Source: a virus. From it: a stretch of 38,252 nt of DNA. Position 1 is the stretch's first letter, and every line of letters starts with the position of its first letter. Of this stretch, positions 6,377 to 12,137 are shown one piece after another. Both the position numbers and the translations under genes were made by a program. The stretch spans positions 1-38,252 of the IMG/VR virus record IMGVR_UViG_3300032893_000166; one strand, given 5' to 3'. The notes under the pieces are model-generated. The model was not told the DNA's origin. It saw only the letters and a program-made list of their open reading frames with translations, and ran no database searches.

Positions 6377-6554
6377 TTCTAAACCTATGTACAAATCTGA
6401 ATGGCGCAAACGCCAAGATTGGGAAAAAAGAGACAGAATATGGGGCTGGATTTCAATGTTCCTTTTAGTGGTTTGTTTTCTGGCAATCATTTATGTCATT
6501 CATGAAAATACAGTCGTTGCCACAATGGTTCGCCTATCAATCTCAAAAAATTAA
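6366..6554 (+). CDS. Single-pass membrane protein, about 62 aa
   Basis: Start placed at the ATG at 6366, which overlaps the stop of the previous gene; an alternative ATG is at 6387. The basic N-terminal part (YKSEWRKRQDWEKRDRIWGW) precedes one hydrophobic segment (ISMFLLVVCFLAIIYVI), giving a likely N-in, C-out topology. No family is recognised. Confidence 0.65.
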   Translation: MNFNSKPMYKSEWRKRQDWEKRDRIWGWISMFLLVVCFLAIIYVIHENTVVATMVRLSISKN

Positions 6555-6555
6555 G

Positions 6556-6720
6556 ATGAAAGAAATCCAAGAATGTAAAAAAATAATCAAACAGTTTGGT
6601 GAATATGCGATGGAACATATGAAAGCCCAAATGGAAGCCCGAACAGAATATATAAAAACTCAAATGGACTTTCGAGATATGATCCTAGAAACAATAAAAA
6701 AACTTAATGAAATTGTATGA
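6556..6720 (+). CDS. Hypothetical coiled-coil protein, 54 aa
   Basis: Start placed at the ATG at 6556 (MKEIQECKKIIKQF), one base after the previous stop; the longer frame from 6493 would overlap the membrane protein. The whole product is a charged amphipathic helix with heptad-like spacing and repeated Met (AMEHMKAQMEARTEYIKTQM). No family is recognised. Confidence 0.65.
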   Translation: MKEIQECKKIIKQFGEYAMEHMKAQMEARTEYIKTQMDFRDMILETIKKLNEIV

Positions 6721-6893
6721 TTATAACTCCACAATATATTTGGAAAAAGAACGGAGAAGGTTACACAACAATTAAAGGTTTTAGAGCCGAACAGACTTTT
6801 GAGAATGGTTTTTTGACCACAAGAGAACGGGTTATAGGGGAGGATAGAAATGAAGTTATTAAACAAATGTTAAACAAAGTATATGTCAAATAA
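6717..6893 (+). CDS. Hypothetical protein, 58 aa
   Basis: A short frame whose ATG overlaps the stop of the preceding gene (ATGA), a sign of translational coupling. The product starts MIITPQYIWKKNGEGY and ends in a basic helix. Its last 11 bases overlap the start of the exonuclease gene. No family is recognised. Confidence 0.65.
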   Translation: MIITPQYIWKKNGEGYTTIKGFRAEQTFENGFLTTRERVIGEDRNEVIKQMLNKVYVK

Positions 6894-7653
6894 GGGCTAC
6901 AGATTTTTGAAGGATGAACACCGCCATCAGATTTTGATTGATGAAGAATGGAAAGACCTTATTGGTATTTCTAGTGTAGTTAAAATCCTCACCAATTTCA
7001 GTCAAGCCGCCTATTATGGTTCTCGGAGAGCCTTGATGGGACTAGGTTACGATCCAAAAGACGCTCCAGAAGCTCTAAAAGGCTTTAGGAACGAAGTAAA
7101 TCGCATACTCACCCTAAACCCCGAAGAACAACAAAAAGCTCTTAAATCAGCGTATACGGCTCACGCAAAATACGCTAAAGACCGGGCTAAGAAGGGTACT
7201 GATAGCCATGAAATCTTGAATAAATGGGCACAGAAGTGTATTGAGGAAAACGAGGGAAAATTTTTGACCACAGGAAGTTTTTTGGCAGATGAACCAAAGG
7301 TGCAAAAATTTCTTGAGCTTGCTATTCCTCATATCGGAAAAGACGCACGGATAATCGCGAGTGAAAAGAAATCATATAGTGAGGAACTTTGGTTGGCTGG
7401 TATCACCGACCTCATTGTAGAAACTGCTGATGGAAAAATCGTTATTCTCGATTTCAAAGATCGGCCGGTAATCTATGAAAACGATTTACTCCAAATGGGA
7501 GGTTATTCGTTTCTTTTTCCTACTCCAATCTCATTCGTGCTTGGTGTTCCTCTTGAGGGCAAAGAAGCTCGCCCGTGGTTTGCGGTGGATAAACTACAAG
7601 AAGCCTTTAAGGGATTATTAACAGCATATAAGTTTCTTAATCAATTCAAATGA
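6883..7653 (+). CDS. PD-(D/E)XK exonuclease, RecB/Cas4-like
   Basis: 256 residues. The nuclease core is readable near the C-terminus: Glu161 (SEKKSY), GITDLI with Asp175, ILDFKD with Asp190 and Lys192, and QMGGY with Gln204 and Tyr208. An upstream GTDSHE with His109 is also typical of this RecB-like group. Phage enzymes of this kind resect double-stranded ends for single-strand annealing. The next gene encodes an SSB-like protein and NinG is in the opposite early operon, so together they form a minimal recombination set. The start ATG overlaps the previous gene; the end overlaps the next by 4 bp (ATGA). Confidence 0.85.
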   Translation: MSNKGYRFLKDEHRHQILIDEEWKDLIGISSVVKILTNFSQAAYYGSRRALMGLGYDPKDAPEALKGFRNEVNRILTLNPEEQQKALKSAYTAHAKYAKDRAKKGTDSHEILNKWAQKCIEENEGKFLTTGSFLADEPKVQKFLELAIPHIGKDARIIASEKKSYSEELWLAGITDLIVETADGKIVILDFKDRPVIYENDLLQMGGYSFLFPTPISFVLGVPLEGKEARPWFAVDKLQEAFKGLLTAYKFLNQFK

Positions 7654-8102
7654 AAACCTTAACAATTACCCAAATGGGCCAACCTAAGACAATTCAGACA
7701 AAGTTTGGCTCCAAAGAAAAGAGTTATTTGAAATGCGTGGAGTTTGGAGATAAGTACGTTAATTTCTGGGTTGGGCCGCAAACAGCTGATTGGGCTATTG
7801 GCAAAAAGGTCGAAGTCGCGGAAGTAAAAATCGAACCCTATAATGGCAAGGATTATTACAACATTGTCCTACCTAAAAAGGATGACGCTATTAAGTCGGA
7901 ACTAGCGGCCCTCCAGCATTTCATTACCGGTCAAACCGCACGAGTAGAGAAAAAACTAGACCAAATTATTCGTCACCTCGGTGGAGAAGAAAGAATAGGC
8001 TATGTCAATGGTCGGCCGGGGCCCTTCACCGAACCGCCACCAGATGAAGAACTGTGGGATGAAAAGGCGTTTAATGATAAGATAGATAATCCAAATACCT
8101 AA
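7650..8102 (+). CDS. OB-fold, probable single-strand DNA-binding protein
   Basis: The first 80 residues alternate hydrophobic strands with glycines (YLKCVEFGDKYVNFWVG, VEVAEVKIEPYNGKDYYNIVLP), as in OB-fold domains. A helix follows (KSELAALQHFITGQTARVEKKLDQIIRHL), then a Pro- and acid-rich tail (PPPDEELWDEKAF). The position directly after the exonuclease, with a 4-bp ATGA overlap, supports an SSB or annealing accessory role. Assignment rests on composition and context rather than a diagnostic motif. Confidence 0.6.
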   Translation: MKTLTITQMGQPKTIQTKFGSKEKSYLKCVEFGDKYVNFWVGPQTADWAIGKKVEVAEVKIEPYNGKDYYNIVLPKKDDAIKSELAALQHFITGQTARVEKKLDQIIRHLGGEERIGYVNGRPGPFTEPPPDEELWDEKAFNDKIDNPNT

Positions 8103-8389
8103 TGAATCTACCTCATGGAATGACCCTAGAGATTGCTGAATGTATGGGCATGGAAGTAGAACGATGGAACAATAAATCGTGTACTGCTGATTTTGGAGTA
8201 GGCGACAATTGGGCGACTCTTTATGCAATTAAGAGTGAAGAAAAAAGAAAAGGCCACGCTACCGAACTTCTAAAAGAAGCAAAGAAACACTATGAGATGA
8301 GAGGTAAAAAATTCGGCGGTAGTATTGCATTAAATGACAACATGAAAAGAATTTATAAGAAATTAGAAATAATTGAATATGATGACTAA
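8102..8389 (+). CDS. Small GNAT-like acetyltransferase
   Basis: 95 residues. NWATLYAIKSEEKRKGHATELLKEA matches GNAT motif A, with (R/K)xxGHA in the acetyl-CoA pyrophosphate loop, and the end (LNDNMKRIYKKLEI) resembles the motif B helix with the N..A...Y.K.GF pattern. It is shorter than most GNAT enzymes (about 150 aa), lacking N-terminal strands, so substrate and activity are uncertain. It overlaps the previous gene by one base. Confidence 0.65.
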   Translation: MNLPHGMTLEIAECMGMEVERWNNKSCTADFGVGDNWATLYAIKSEEKRKGHATELLKEAKKHYEMRGKKFGGSIALNDNMKRIYKKLEIIEYDD

Positions 8390-8390
8390 T

Positions 8391-8582
8391 ATGGAAAATA
8401 TTCTCAAATTTTCGGGCAGTTGCGAACTCTCACCAGAAGTAGCAGAGAAGTTAAAGTTTCAGCAGGATTTCACTGTAACACTGACTGGTGAAGTTCGAGC
8501 AGTTACTGATATTCCAAATGATGATGGAACTAACAAAAAGATTTTTAGATTACGAGTAAGTGAAATTAAAGAAATAATATGA
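8391..8582 (+). CDS. Hypothetical protein, about 63 aa
   Basis: Start set at the ATG at 8391, right after the previous stop; in-frame ATGs at 8379 and 8382 are alternatives. The protein reads as a small beta-rich domain (FTVTLTGEVRAVTDIP, KIFRLRVSEIKEI). Such short strands are common in phage OB-like accessory proteins. No family is recognised. Confidence 0.6.
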   Translation: MENILKFSGSCELSPEVAEKLKFQQDFTVTLTGEVRAVTDIPNDDGTNKKIFRLRVSEIKEII

Positions 8583-8746
8583 GAAAACTAATCTTTGGAA
8601 TAGCCGCTTATCAAGTAATGTGGTGGGGGATGTATTTTTACAAACTAATAACTTATCCTGTTTCTGAACTACTTTTAATTCTTTCAAGTGGGATAGCTAT
8701 GATTGCTATTTCCATAATTGTTGGAGAATGGTCAGCCATAGATTAA
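8579..8746 (+). CDS. Two-TM small membrane protein, 55 aa
   Basis: A short frame overlapping the previous stop (ATGA). Two hydrophobic segments are visible (LIFGIAAYQVMWWGMYFY and LLLILSSGIAMIAISIIVG) around a short polar turn, with an acidic C-terminus. It ends the rightward early operon. A membrane-acting early function such as exclusion is possible but not shown. Confidence 0.6.
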   Translation: MRKLIFGIAAYQVMWWGMYFYKLITYPVSELLLILSSGIAMIAISIIVGEWSAID

Positions 8747-8757
8747 CTAACTTTCCT

Positions 8758-8789
8758 TAGAGTACGCTCCATGAGTAAGACGTACTCTA
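8758..8789. terminator. Stem-loop between convergent operons
   Basis: TAGAGTACG (8758-8766) pairs with CGTACTCTA (8781-8789), a 9-bp perfect stem with a 14-base loop, between the end of the rightward operon and the end of the leftward 61-residue gene. It lacks a clear T-tract on either side, so it may be a weak bidirectional terminator or an mRNA end-protecting hairpin. Confidence 0.5.
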
Positions 8790-8796
8790 GCGAAAA

Positions 8797-8982
8797 TTAA
8801 CTAAGATTCTGTCGTGCACTCGCTCCGGTAGTGGTGGCAATATAGTGAGAAAGCAACCAATTAGCAAACCAAGTAATTGCGCCACCAATAGTTATATCAG
8901 CCCAACTAGGATGGATAAGAGCAATATATCCCAAAACTGCTGTTATGATTGTATGAAGAAGTGACTTTAGAACACTATTCAT
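8797..8982 (-). CDS. Holin-like small membrane protein, 61 aa
   Basis: Two hydrophobic stretches (LLHTIITAVLGYIALI and ITIGGAITWFANWLLSHYIA) separated by a short polar segment, with a Ser/Thr- and Arg-containing tail. Length and topology fit small class II holins, but no signature is present and it is some 2 kb from the lysin gene. It is divergent from the dockerin-like gene; an AT-rich stretch at 8983-9016 serves both. Confidence 0.5.
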   Translation of the reverse strand: MNSVLKSLLHTIITAVLGYIALIHPSWADITIGGAITWFANWLLSHYIATTTGASARQNLS

Positions 8983-9004
8983 TTTATTGTGTTACTTAAT
9001 AATA

Positions 9005-9010
9005 TATAAT
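9005..9010 (+). promoter_or_regulatory. -10 box of a probable leaderless promoter
   Basis: TATAAT lies 6 bases before the ATG at 9017, so transcription would begin at or next to the start codon. The -35 region is weak (AT-rich). The same spacing is seen at 10401, 15989, 24049 and 36768. Confidence 0.6.
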
Positions 9011-9016
9011 CTTACT

Positions 9017-9478
9017 ATGAAAAAATACATTGTGCCAATCGTGTTCGTTCTCTCGCTTTGTTTTGCAGTTTCAGCGTTTGTATATGCCGATACCGCTCCT
9101 ATTACTGACCCCACTTCTCCGGCCTGTATTGCCCATGGAGATGCCAATCACGATGGGTTTGTAAATGGGGCTGATTATCTCATTCTTGATAGTAAAAATC
9201 CGTGGGGAGACGTGAATGGCGATGGAGTAATAGACTCACAAGACTATGCTATTTTAGACGCCAATCAGGGTTTAGATTGTTCAACACTAGTAACTCCGCC
9301 GGCTCCAACTCCGGCTGTAAGTGGCGAAGCCGCTCCTATGGTCGGCGGCGGTGGTGTGGTGCCAGGATATATTTGGCCCTCAAATACAACCACTACAGTA
9401 ATCTACACTCCTCCAGCTACCACTACTATTCCAGCTCAAGAGTTTTATAAATATGATGGTAAGGGAAGTAAGGGGTAA
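9017..9478 (+). CDS. Secreted dockerin-like EF-hand repeat protein
   Basis: Start at the ATG at 9017 (MKKYIVPIVFVLSLCFAVSAFVYA), a clear signal peptide with likely cleavage after VYA; a longer upstream frame is not supported. Residues about 40-85 hold two calcium-loop repeats, GDANHDGFVNGADYL and GDVNGDGVIDSQDYA, the DxNxDG pattern of type I dockerins. A low-complexity Pro/Thr-rich region (PAPTPAVSGEAAP through TTTTVIYTPPATTT) follows. The protein should be exported and could bind a cohesin-like surface partner. It is an isolated rightward gene among leftward ones, as expected for a cargo gene. Confidence 0.8.
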   Translation: MKKYIVPIVFVLSLCFAVSAFVYADTAPITDPTSPACIAHGDANHDGFVNGADYLILDSKNPWGDVNGDGVIDSQDYAILDANQGLDCSTLVTPPAPTPAVSGEAAPMVGGGGVVPGYIWPSNTTTTVIYTPPATTTIPAQEFYKYDGKGSKG

Positions 9479-9482
9479 GATA

Positions 9483-9500
9483 AAGGGGCCGAAGCCCCTT
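9483..9500 (-). terminator. Intrinsic terminator of the three-gene cassette
   Basis: On the minus strand AAGGGGC, a TTCG tetraloop and GCCCCTT form a 7-bp stem, followed by TTATCTT. It lies immediately after the stop of the last gene of the 9506-10110 cassette and may also stop the rightward dockerin transcript from the other side, less efficiently. Confidence 0.75.
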
Positions 9501-9505
9501 AGAAC

Positions 9506-9700
9506 CTAGTGCACGGCCACTTTCCTGGGCCAGTGCTCAAGTACGTAATCGGTCAGCCACCATGGAATGTCGCCTTTCTCACAGAACCGATTAAAGTAAT
9601 ATGAGACTGGCGTTATCTCGGCGTGAGCGGCCGCACGCTCAAAAAGAACTTTCGGTTCGATGTTGAACTCTTTACACGCGTCTACCACGATATTACGCAT
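9506..9700 (-). CDS. Hypothetical protein, 64 aa
   Basis: ATG at 9700 preceded by TAGGAG eight bases upstream, a strong Shine-Dalgarno site unlike most genes here. Residues EPKVLFERAAAHAEITPVSYYFNRF suggest a helical fold. Last gene of a three-gene leftward cassette that is more GC-rich than its surroundings. No family is recognised. Confidence 0.65.
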   Translation of the reverse strand: MRNIVVDACKEFNIEPKVLFERAAAHAEITPVSYYFNRFCEKGDIPWWLTDYVLEHWPRKVAVH

Positions 9701-9709
9701 GGTTTTCTC

Positions 9710-9910
9710 CTACATGGGTTCAAGCTCCACTTCAAACTCCTGAAGGGCAAAGGGCTTTGTGGTATGAGCGAGATAGTAGACAATTAAGTCTCCTACACTT
9801 GCTTCGCCCTCAATGCCTCGTTCCATTCGGTCTCGGTAGCAGAAGAAACGATTTTCTTCGCTCGTTGCCATTTGCACCAGAAGAAGAATTTGGTCTATTG
9901 AAAACAACAT
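9710..9910 (-). CDS. Hypothetical protein, 66 aa
   Basis: ATG at 9910 preceded by GGAGG at a good distance. Middle gene of the cassette, ending 9 bp before the next start. The N-terminal helix (MLFSIDQILLLVQMA) is amphipathic rather than membrane-spanning; the remainder contains acidic residues (EGEASVGDLIVYYLAH, EFEVELEPM). No family is recognised. Confidence 0.65.
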   Translation of the reverse strand: MLFSIDQILLLVQMATSEENRFFCYRDRMERGIEGEASVGDLIVYYLAHTTKPFALQEFEVELEPM

Positions 9911-10110
9911 TACTCGCCTCCGATCCTCTGCTGGACTATCCGCAGACAGTCCGTAGCAACTCCAGGAACATCACCACTTTCAATGGCGTGGTAGACAGCC
10001 TGAATCCACGATGGATTCTTTTCGCCGACCTCCTCGCAAATGCGATAGGCCAGCGTCCAGTTATCACGAATCTTGAAAATCTCCTTGAGAAGTTCAATGG
10101 TGGTTTTCAT
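9910..10110 (-). CDS. Hypothetical protein, 66 aa
   Basis: ATG at 10110 with AGGAGG six bases upstream. First gene of the cassette, overlapping the next by one base. Sequence features include a charged N-terminal helix (TIELLKEIFKIRDNWTLAYRICEEVG) and HAIESGDVPGVATDCLRI. No family is recognised. A 136-residue frame on the plus strand overlaps all three cassette genes but lacks an SD and is judged a shadow. Confidence 0.65.
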   Translation of the reverse strand: MKTTIELLKEIFKIRDNWTLAYRICEEVGEKNPSWIQAVYHAIESGDVPGVATDCLRIVQQRIGGE

Positions 10111-10139
10111 CGAAACCTCCTGTGGTTTGGTCTTTATAT

Positions 10140-10145
10140 ATTATA
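10140..10145 (-). promoter_or_regulatory. -10 box of the three-gene cassette promoter
   Basis: TATAAT on the minus strand lies inside the last codons of the upstream 86-residue gene. Transcription would start near 10133, giving a 22-nt leader with an AGGAGG site ahead of the ATG at 10110. No convincing -35 is visible. Confidence 0.5.
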
Positions 10146-10401
10146 CTCTTTTTATCCCTGTAATTGATCGAGAGGGAATATAGACAATACAACTCCACTC
10201 TTTCATTCTGGGATTTGAAGAATGAGAAGCGGCTAGACAAGTGAACTGACCAAACGAACCTACAAAGTACCCCACTGTTTTTATGTAATCTTTTGATTTT
10301 AGAGCTAAATCTTTTATATCTTCTTCTTCCTCCCACGTATTTTGGTTAAAAGTATCAATCCATAAAATACAATATGATTTTCCCTTAACGAGTTTTTGCA
10401 T
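10141..10401 (-). CDS. Hypothetical protein, 86 aa
   Basis: ATG at 10401, exactly where transcription from the extended -10 box at 10408-10416 should begin, so the mRNA is probably leaderless. The sequence reads YCILWIDTFNQNTWEEEEDIKDL, then DYIKTVGYFVGSFGQFTCLAASHSS and CIVYIPSRSITGIKRV. This strand-rich layout with a C-terminal IP...I resembles small phage proteins of unknown role that I have seen annotated only as hypothetical. Confidence 0.65.
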   Translation of the reverse strand: MQKLVKGKSYCILWIDTFNQNTWEEEEDIKDLALKSKDYIKTVGYFVGSFGQFTCLAASHSSNPRMKEWSCIVYIPSRSITGIKRV

Positions 10402-10428
10402 TGATTTATTATAGCACTGGTATATAAT
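10401..10428 (+). promoter_or_regulatory. Rightward promoter of a short RNA
   Basis: -35 TTGATT (10401-10406), 16-base spacer and perfect -10 TATAAT (10423-10428). The start would be near 10435, and a terminator follows at 10470-10504, leaving no room for a normal gene. Confidence 0.6.
10408..10416 (-). promoter_or_regulatory. Extended -10 promoter, leaderless
   Basis: Minus strand TGCTATAAT, followed by 6 bases and the ATG at 10401. It is back to back with the rightward promoter at 10401-10428, so the two share sequence and might exclude each other. Confidence 0.65.
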
Positions 10429-10434
10429 GAAAAT

Positions 10435-10504
10435 GCAATCATAAATGATTGTGGTGGCAAAGGGAACCGAAACCCCACTTTTAACGAGATGGGGTTTTTG
10501 TTTT
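10435..10504 (+). ncRNA. Candidate small RNA, about 70 nt
   Basis: Bounded by a promoter and an intrinsic terminator. It contains a first hairpin CAATCA (10436-10441), loop TAAA, TGATTG (10446-10451), an unpaired GTGGTGGCAAAGGGAACC stretch and the terminator hairpin. A 21-codon frame (10445-10510) exists but runs through the terminator stem, so coding is unlikely. Target or role cannot be read from the sequence. Confidence 0.5.
10470..10504 (+). terminator. Intrinsic terminator of the rightward small RNA
   Basis: AAACCCCA (10470-10477) pairs with TGGGGTTT (10490-10497), followed by a T-rich tract (TTTTTGTTTT overlapping the stem end). It faces the leftward terminator at 10508-10549. Confidence 0.8.
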
Positions 10505-10507
10505 GAA

Positions 10508-10549
10508 TAAAAAAAACTCCTCTGAACCGGAGGGTGGGGTTCAGAGGAG
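10508..10549 (-). terminator. Strong intrinsic terminator of the leftward late/RNA unit
   Basis: On the minus strand a 12-bp perfect stem, CTCCTCTGAACC with GGTTCAGAGGAG (10517-10528 / 10538-10549), is followed by eight Ts. It is the strongest terminator in the window and marks the end of leftward late transcription and of the RNA at 10508-10717. Confidence 0.92.
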
Positions 10550-10717
10550 AGAGAGGTAGTCAGTCCTTGACTGGGCCAACCGTGGCCAACGAGTGAACTG
10601 TTGATGGGCTAATGATAACCCGTATCCACGGGCAGGAGAGTTGTACAGGCTCTCATTAGTCCACCAATCTGCTGAAAGATTAACACCGTAGCTTCTATTG
10701 AGCAAGCGTGAACGGGC
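10508..10717 (-). ncRNA. Candidate structured RNA, about 210 nt
   Basis: The unit starts after an extended -10 (10724-10732) and ends at the terminator 10508-10549. Between them the bases fold into many short perfect helices: 10561-10565/10569-10573, 10574-10578/10583-10587, a three-way junction (10609-10613/10655-10659 enclosing 10619-10623/10628-10632 and 10636-10640/10650-10654), 10666-10670/10677-10681 and 10691-10694/10704-10707. Almost every segment is paired. A 64-codon TTG-started frame spans it, but its content has no protein-like character and ends in the terminator stem. No known RNA family is recognised. Confidence 0.65.
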
Positions 10718-10723
10718 AGGAAA

Positions 10724-10732
10724 AGTATAGCA
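10724..10732 (-). promoter_or_regulatory. Extended -10 promoter of the 210-nt RNA
   Basis: Minus strand TGCTATACT, partly overlapping the tail of the lysin terminator. No -35 match is seen at 16-18 bases. The same TGC extension occurs at 10408-10416. Confidence 0.55.
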
Positions 10733-10752
10733 CAAAAGCCCCTTTCGGGGCT
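10733..10752 (-). terminator. Intrinsic terminator of the lysin gene
   Basis: Minus strand AGCCCC, loop GAAA, GGGGCT, then TTTG. The stem (10737-10742/10747-10752) is GC-rich with a stable GNRA loop. The U-tract is short, so some read-through into the 210-nt RNA is plausible. Confidence 0.75.
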
Positions 10753-10792
10753 AGTGTGCTTGAAAACTATATCCGTCCGTTGAGGGGCACAT

Positions 10793-11137
10793 TTATTCTA
10801 CCGACCCATTCTTAATCCTGCAAACACGGCTGGCGGTGTAGTCGGCTAATCGGTTACGTTCTATCAGATGAAAGGCGTAGACCATATTGTCGGGCATTAT
10901 ACGGGGATTTAGGCCCATGCTTTCAGCTTCGCCGAAATGAATGTCATTTATTTGGAATAACCCCCAATCAATCGTGCCGTTCTTGTTTCGGTTGGTTGAG
11001 GTAATATCCCATCCCGATTCGCACTCTACGAGCCAATAAAGGGTCGTGGTGGAGATAGAAAGCGGATGATCGGCATAGTAATCGAATACCTCCTTTTCTA
11101 GGGCCTGATGAGGCGTGGTAGAGGCTACGGAGACCAT
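10793..11137 (-). CDS. Lytic transglycosylase-like lysin (SLT fold)
   Basis: The catalytic region reads LYWLVECESGWD, with Glu in ECESGW as the likely general acid, then IDWGLFQINDIHF, the GLFQIN segment typical of lysozyme-like transglycosylases. It would cut the peptidoglycan glycan strand during lysis. From the ATG at 11137 the protein has 114 residues and no export signal. The same frame, however, stays open upstream to a TAG near 11340 and encodes a convincing signal peptide (see 11138-11305) but has no ATG, GTG or TTG there. I give the conservative start. The gene follows the giant RNA and ends in its own terminator. Confidence 0.75.
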   Translation of the reverse strand: MVSVASTTPHQALEKEVFDYYADHPLSISTTTLYWLVECESGWDITSTNRNKNGTIDWGLFQINDIHFGEAESMGLNPRIMPDNMVYAFHLIERNRLADYTASRVCRIKNGSVE

Positions 11138-11305
11138 ATTAGGCGATTGGCTAAATTGGTCGTGAGTTTCATGAGAAACGTTGCCAATGACAACCGTATT
11201 GCCTTTTACGTCAGAGTAAGCAGTCTTGGGTCTAATATCAGCCGAATCGGTAACTATGAGAAGGAAAACAAGAAAAATAACAAGGCTTTTTAAGTATTTG
11301 ATGAT
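11138..11305 (-). other. In-frame N-terminal extension of the lysin with signal peptide
   Basis: Codons upstream of 11137 read KYLKSLVIFLVFLLIVTDSA and continue through DIRPKTAYSDVKGN into the annotated start. This is a typical signal peptide: two lysines, a 15-residue hydrophobic core, a polar end. The only near-cognate starts are ATC codons at 11305 and 11302 (and ATT further in), with AGAGA about 14 bases upstream of the first. Either initiation is non-canonical, or a base is missing or substituted in the assembly. Confidence 0.6.
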
Positions 11306-11314
11306 GGTTAAACT

Positions 11315-12133
11315 ATCTCTTGCCGTGCTAGAGATGGGCTAAATCGAGGATTCTGTGGACTATCCAATAGTTTATGTGACGAAAATCACAACCACCAGTC
11401 CTCCTCGATTTAACCCACCTCGTTCATTATTCGGTCTGCGTGATATTCGACGAGAATCTCACTAGACTTGCCTCGTGTGGTATTTGTTCACGGACTAAGA
11501 TATGGCGGTGACTCAATCATTTCATCACAACGAGGGAGGTCGATGGGCTTTTATTTTTGCAACCTTTACGCTCCCAAGCGTATCAGAAGGGGCTTGCCTG
11601 ACCGTCGGCATCTTGCTCAAAATAGGACACCATTCCCCGCATTGTACAATTTAGAATGGCTGTTTAACCCTCTGGCCTCATTCACAGTTTTGGAGGCACT
11701 TTCGTAGTGTAGATAGAATTGAATTCTTTCCCCTCGAACTTGGTTTCGGTTTGACCTTTCTCCATCCCCAATGCACTATGCCCACTACAGCGTTATTATG
11801 CGACACCATATTTTAGTCAATGAACAAGTGAGATTCCTTTGGTGAAATGCGGTCTAGCAGTACTATGCCACCTACTATATCGTGGTATCCGTTGGGAATT
11901 GGTTGGGAGTACGACTTCCGTTCTTATCCCCTTTCGATGCCTAGGGCATAACAGCATACGGACACGGAACTAGCTAGCTCCCGCCACGCCACCGCACTTC
12001 ATCAAAAGAACCTCCGAGATTCCCTCACAGGCACGATTGAATGGAGTGTCGATCTGGTTTCCCCAAAGGGAAACGAGTCGCCTTATTGATTATTCGGCGA
12101 ACACCTTCAATCGTGCCTGGCAGGGAACCTCAT
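11315..12133 (-). ncRNA. Giant ornate structured RNA, GOLLD/ROOL-like candidate
   Basis: About 815 bases without a credible gene but full of long helices. 5' domain: 12122-12131 pairs with 12016-12025 (10 bp, one G-U), enclosing 12106-12119/12028-12041 (14 perfect bp) and hairpins 12096-12100/12078-12082 and 12068-12074/12057-12063. Middle: 11976-11981/11966-11971, 11945-11949/11937-11941, 11783-11788/11704-11709, 11693-11697/11675-11679, 11654-11659/11630-11635, 11577-11582/11567-11572 and 11530-11535/11471-11476. 3' domain: 11402-11416/11336-11350 (15 bp, one G-U) enclosing a three-way junction; a last hairpin 11330-11335/11315-11320. In three helices the odd pair is G-U on the minus strand but A-C on the plus strand, fixing orientation; two weaker hairpins favour the other strand. 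Its own promoter lies at 12138-12166. GOLLD RNAs are about 800 nt, phage-borne and expressed in lytic growth; homology itself is not proven. Confidence 0.8.
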
Positions 12134-12137
12134 AGTT

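Noticed and set aside
9757-10167. 136-residue rightward frame
   Set aside because: It covers three leftward genes that each have a strong Shine-Dalgarno site, and it lacks any start signal of its own.
10541-10735. 64-residue leftward frame from a TTG start
   Set aside because: Covers a densely paired segment and ends in the terminator stem; the composition is not protein-like.
11108-11293. 61-residue rightward frame opposite the lysin
   Set aside because: Shadow of the lysin and its signal-peptide extension.
11468-11707. 79-residue rightward frame inside the giant RNA
   Set aside because: Runs against the strand indicated by G-U pairs and has no initiation signal; likely chance.
11315-12133. 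Group I or II intron, RNase P RNA or tmRNA
   Set aside because: I see no domain V, no RNase P core (GAGGAAAGUCC-type), no tRNA-like end and no split gene on its flanks.
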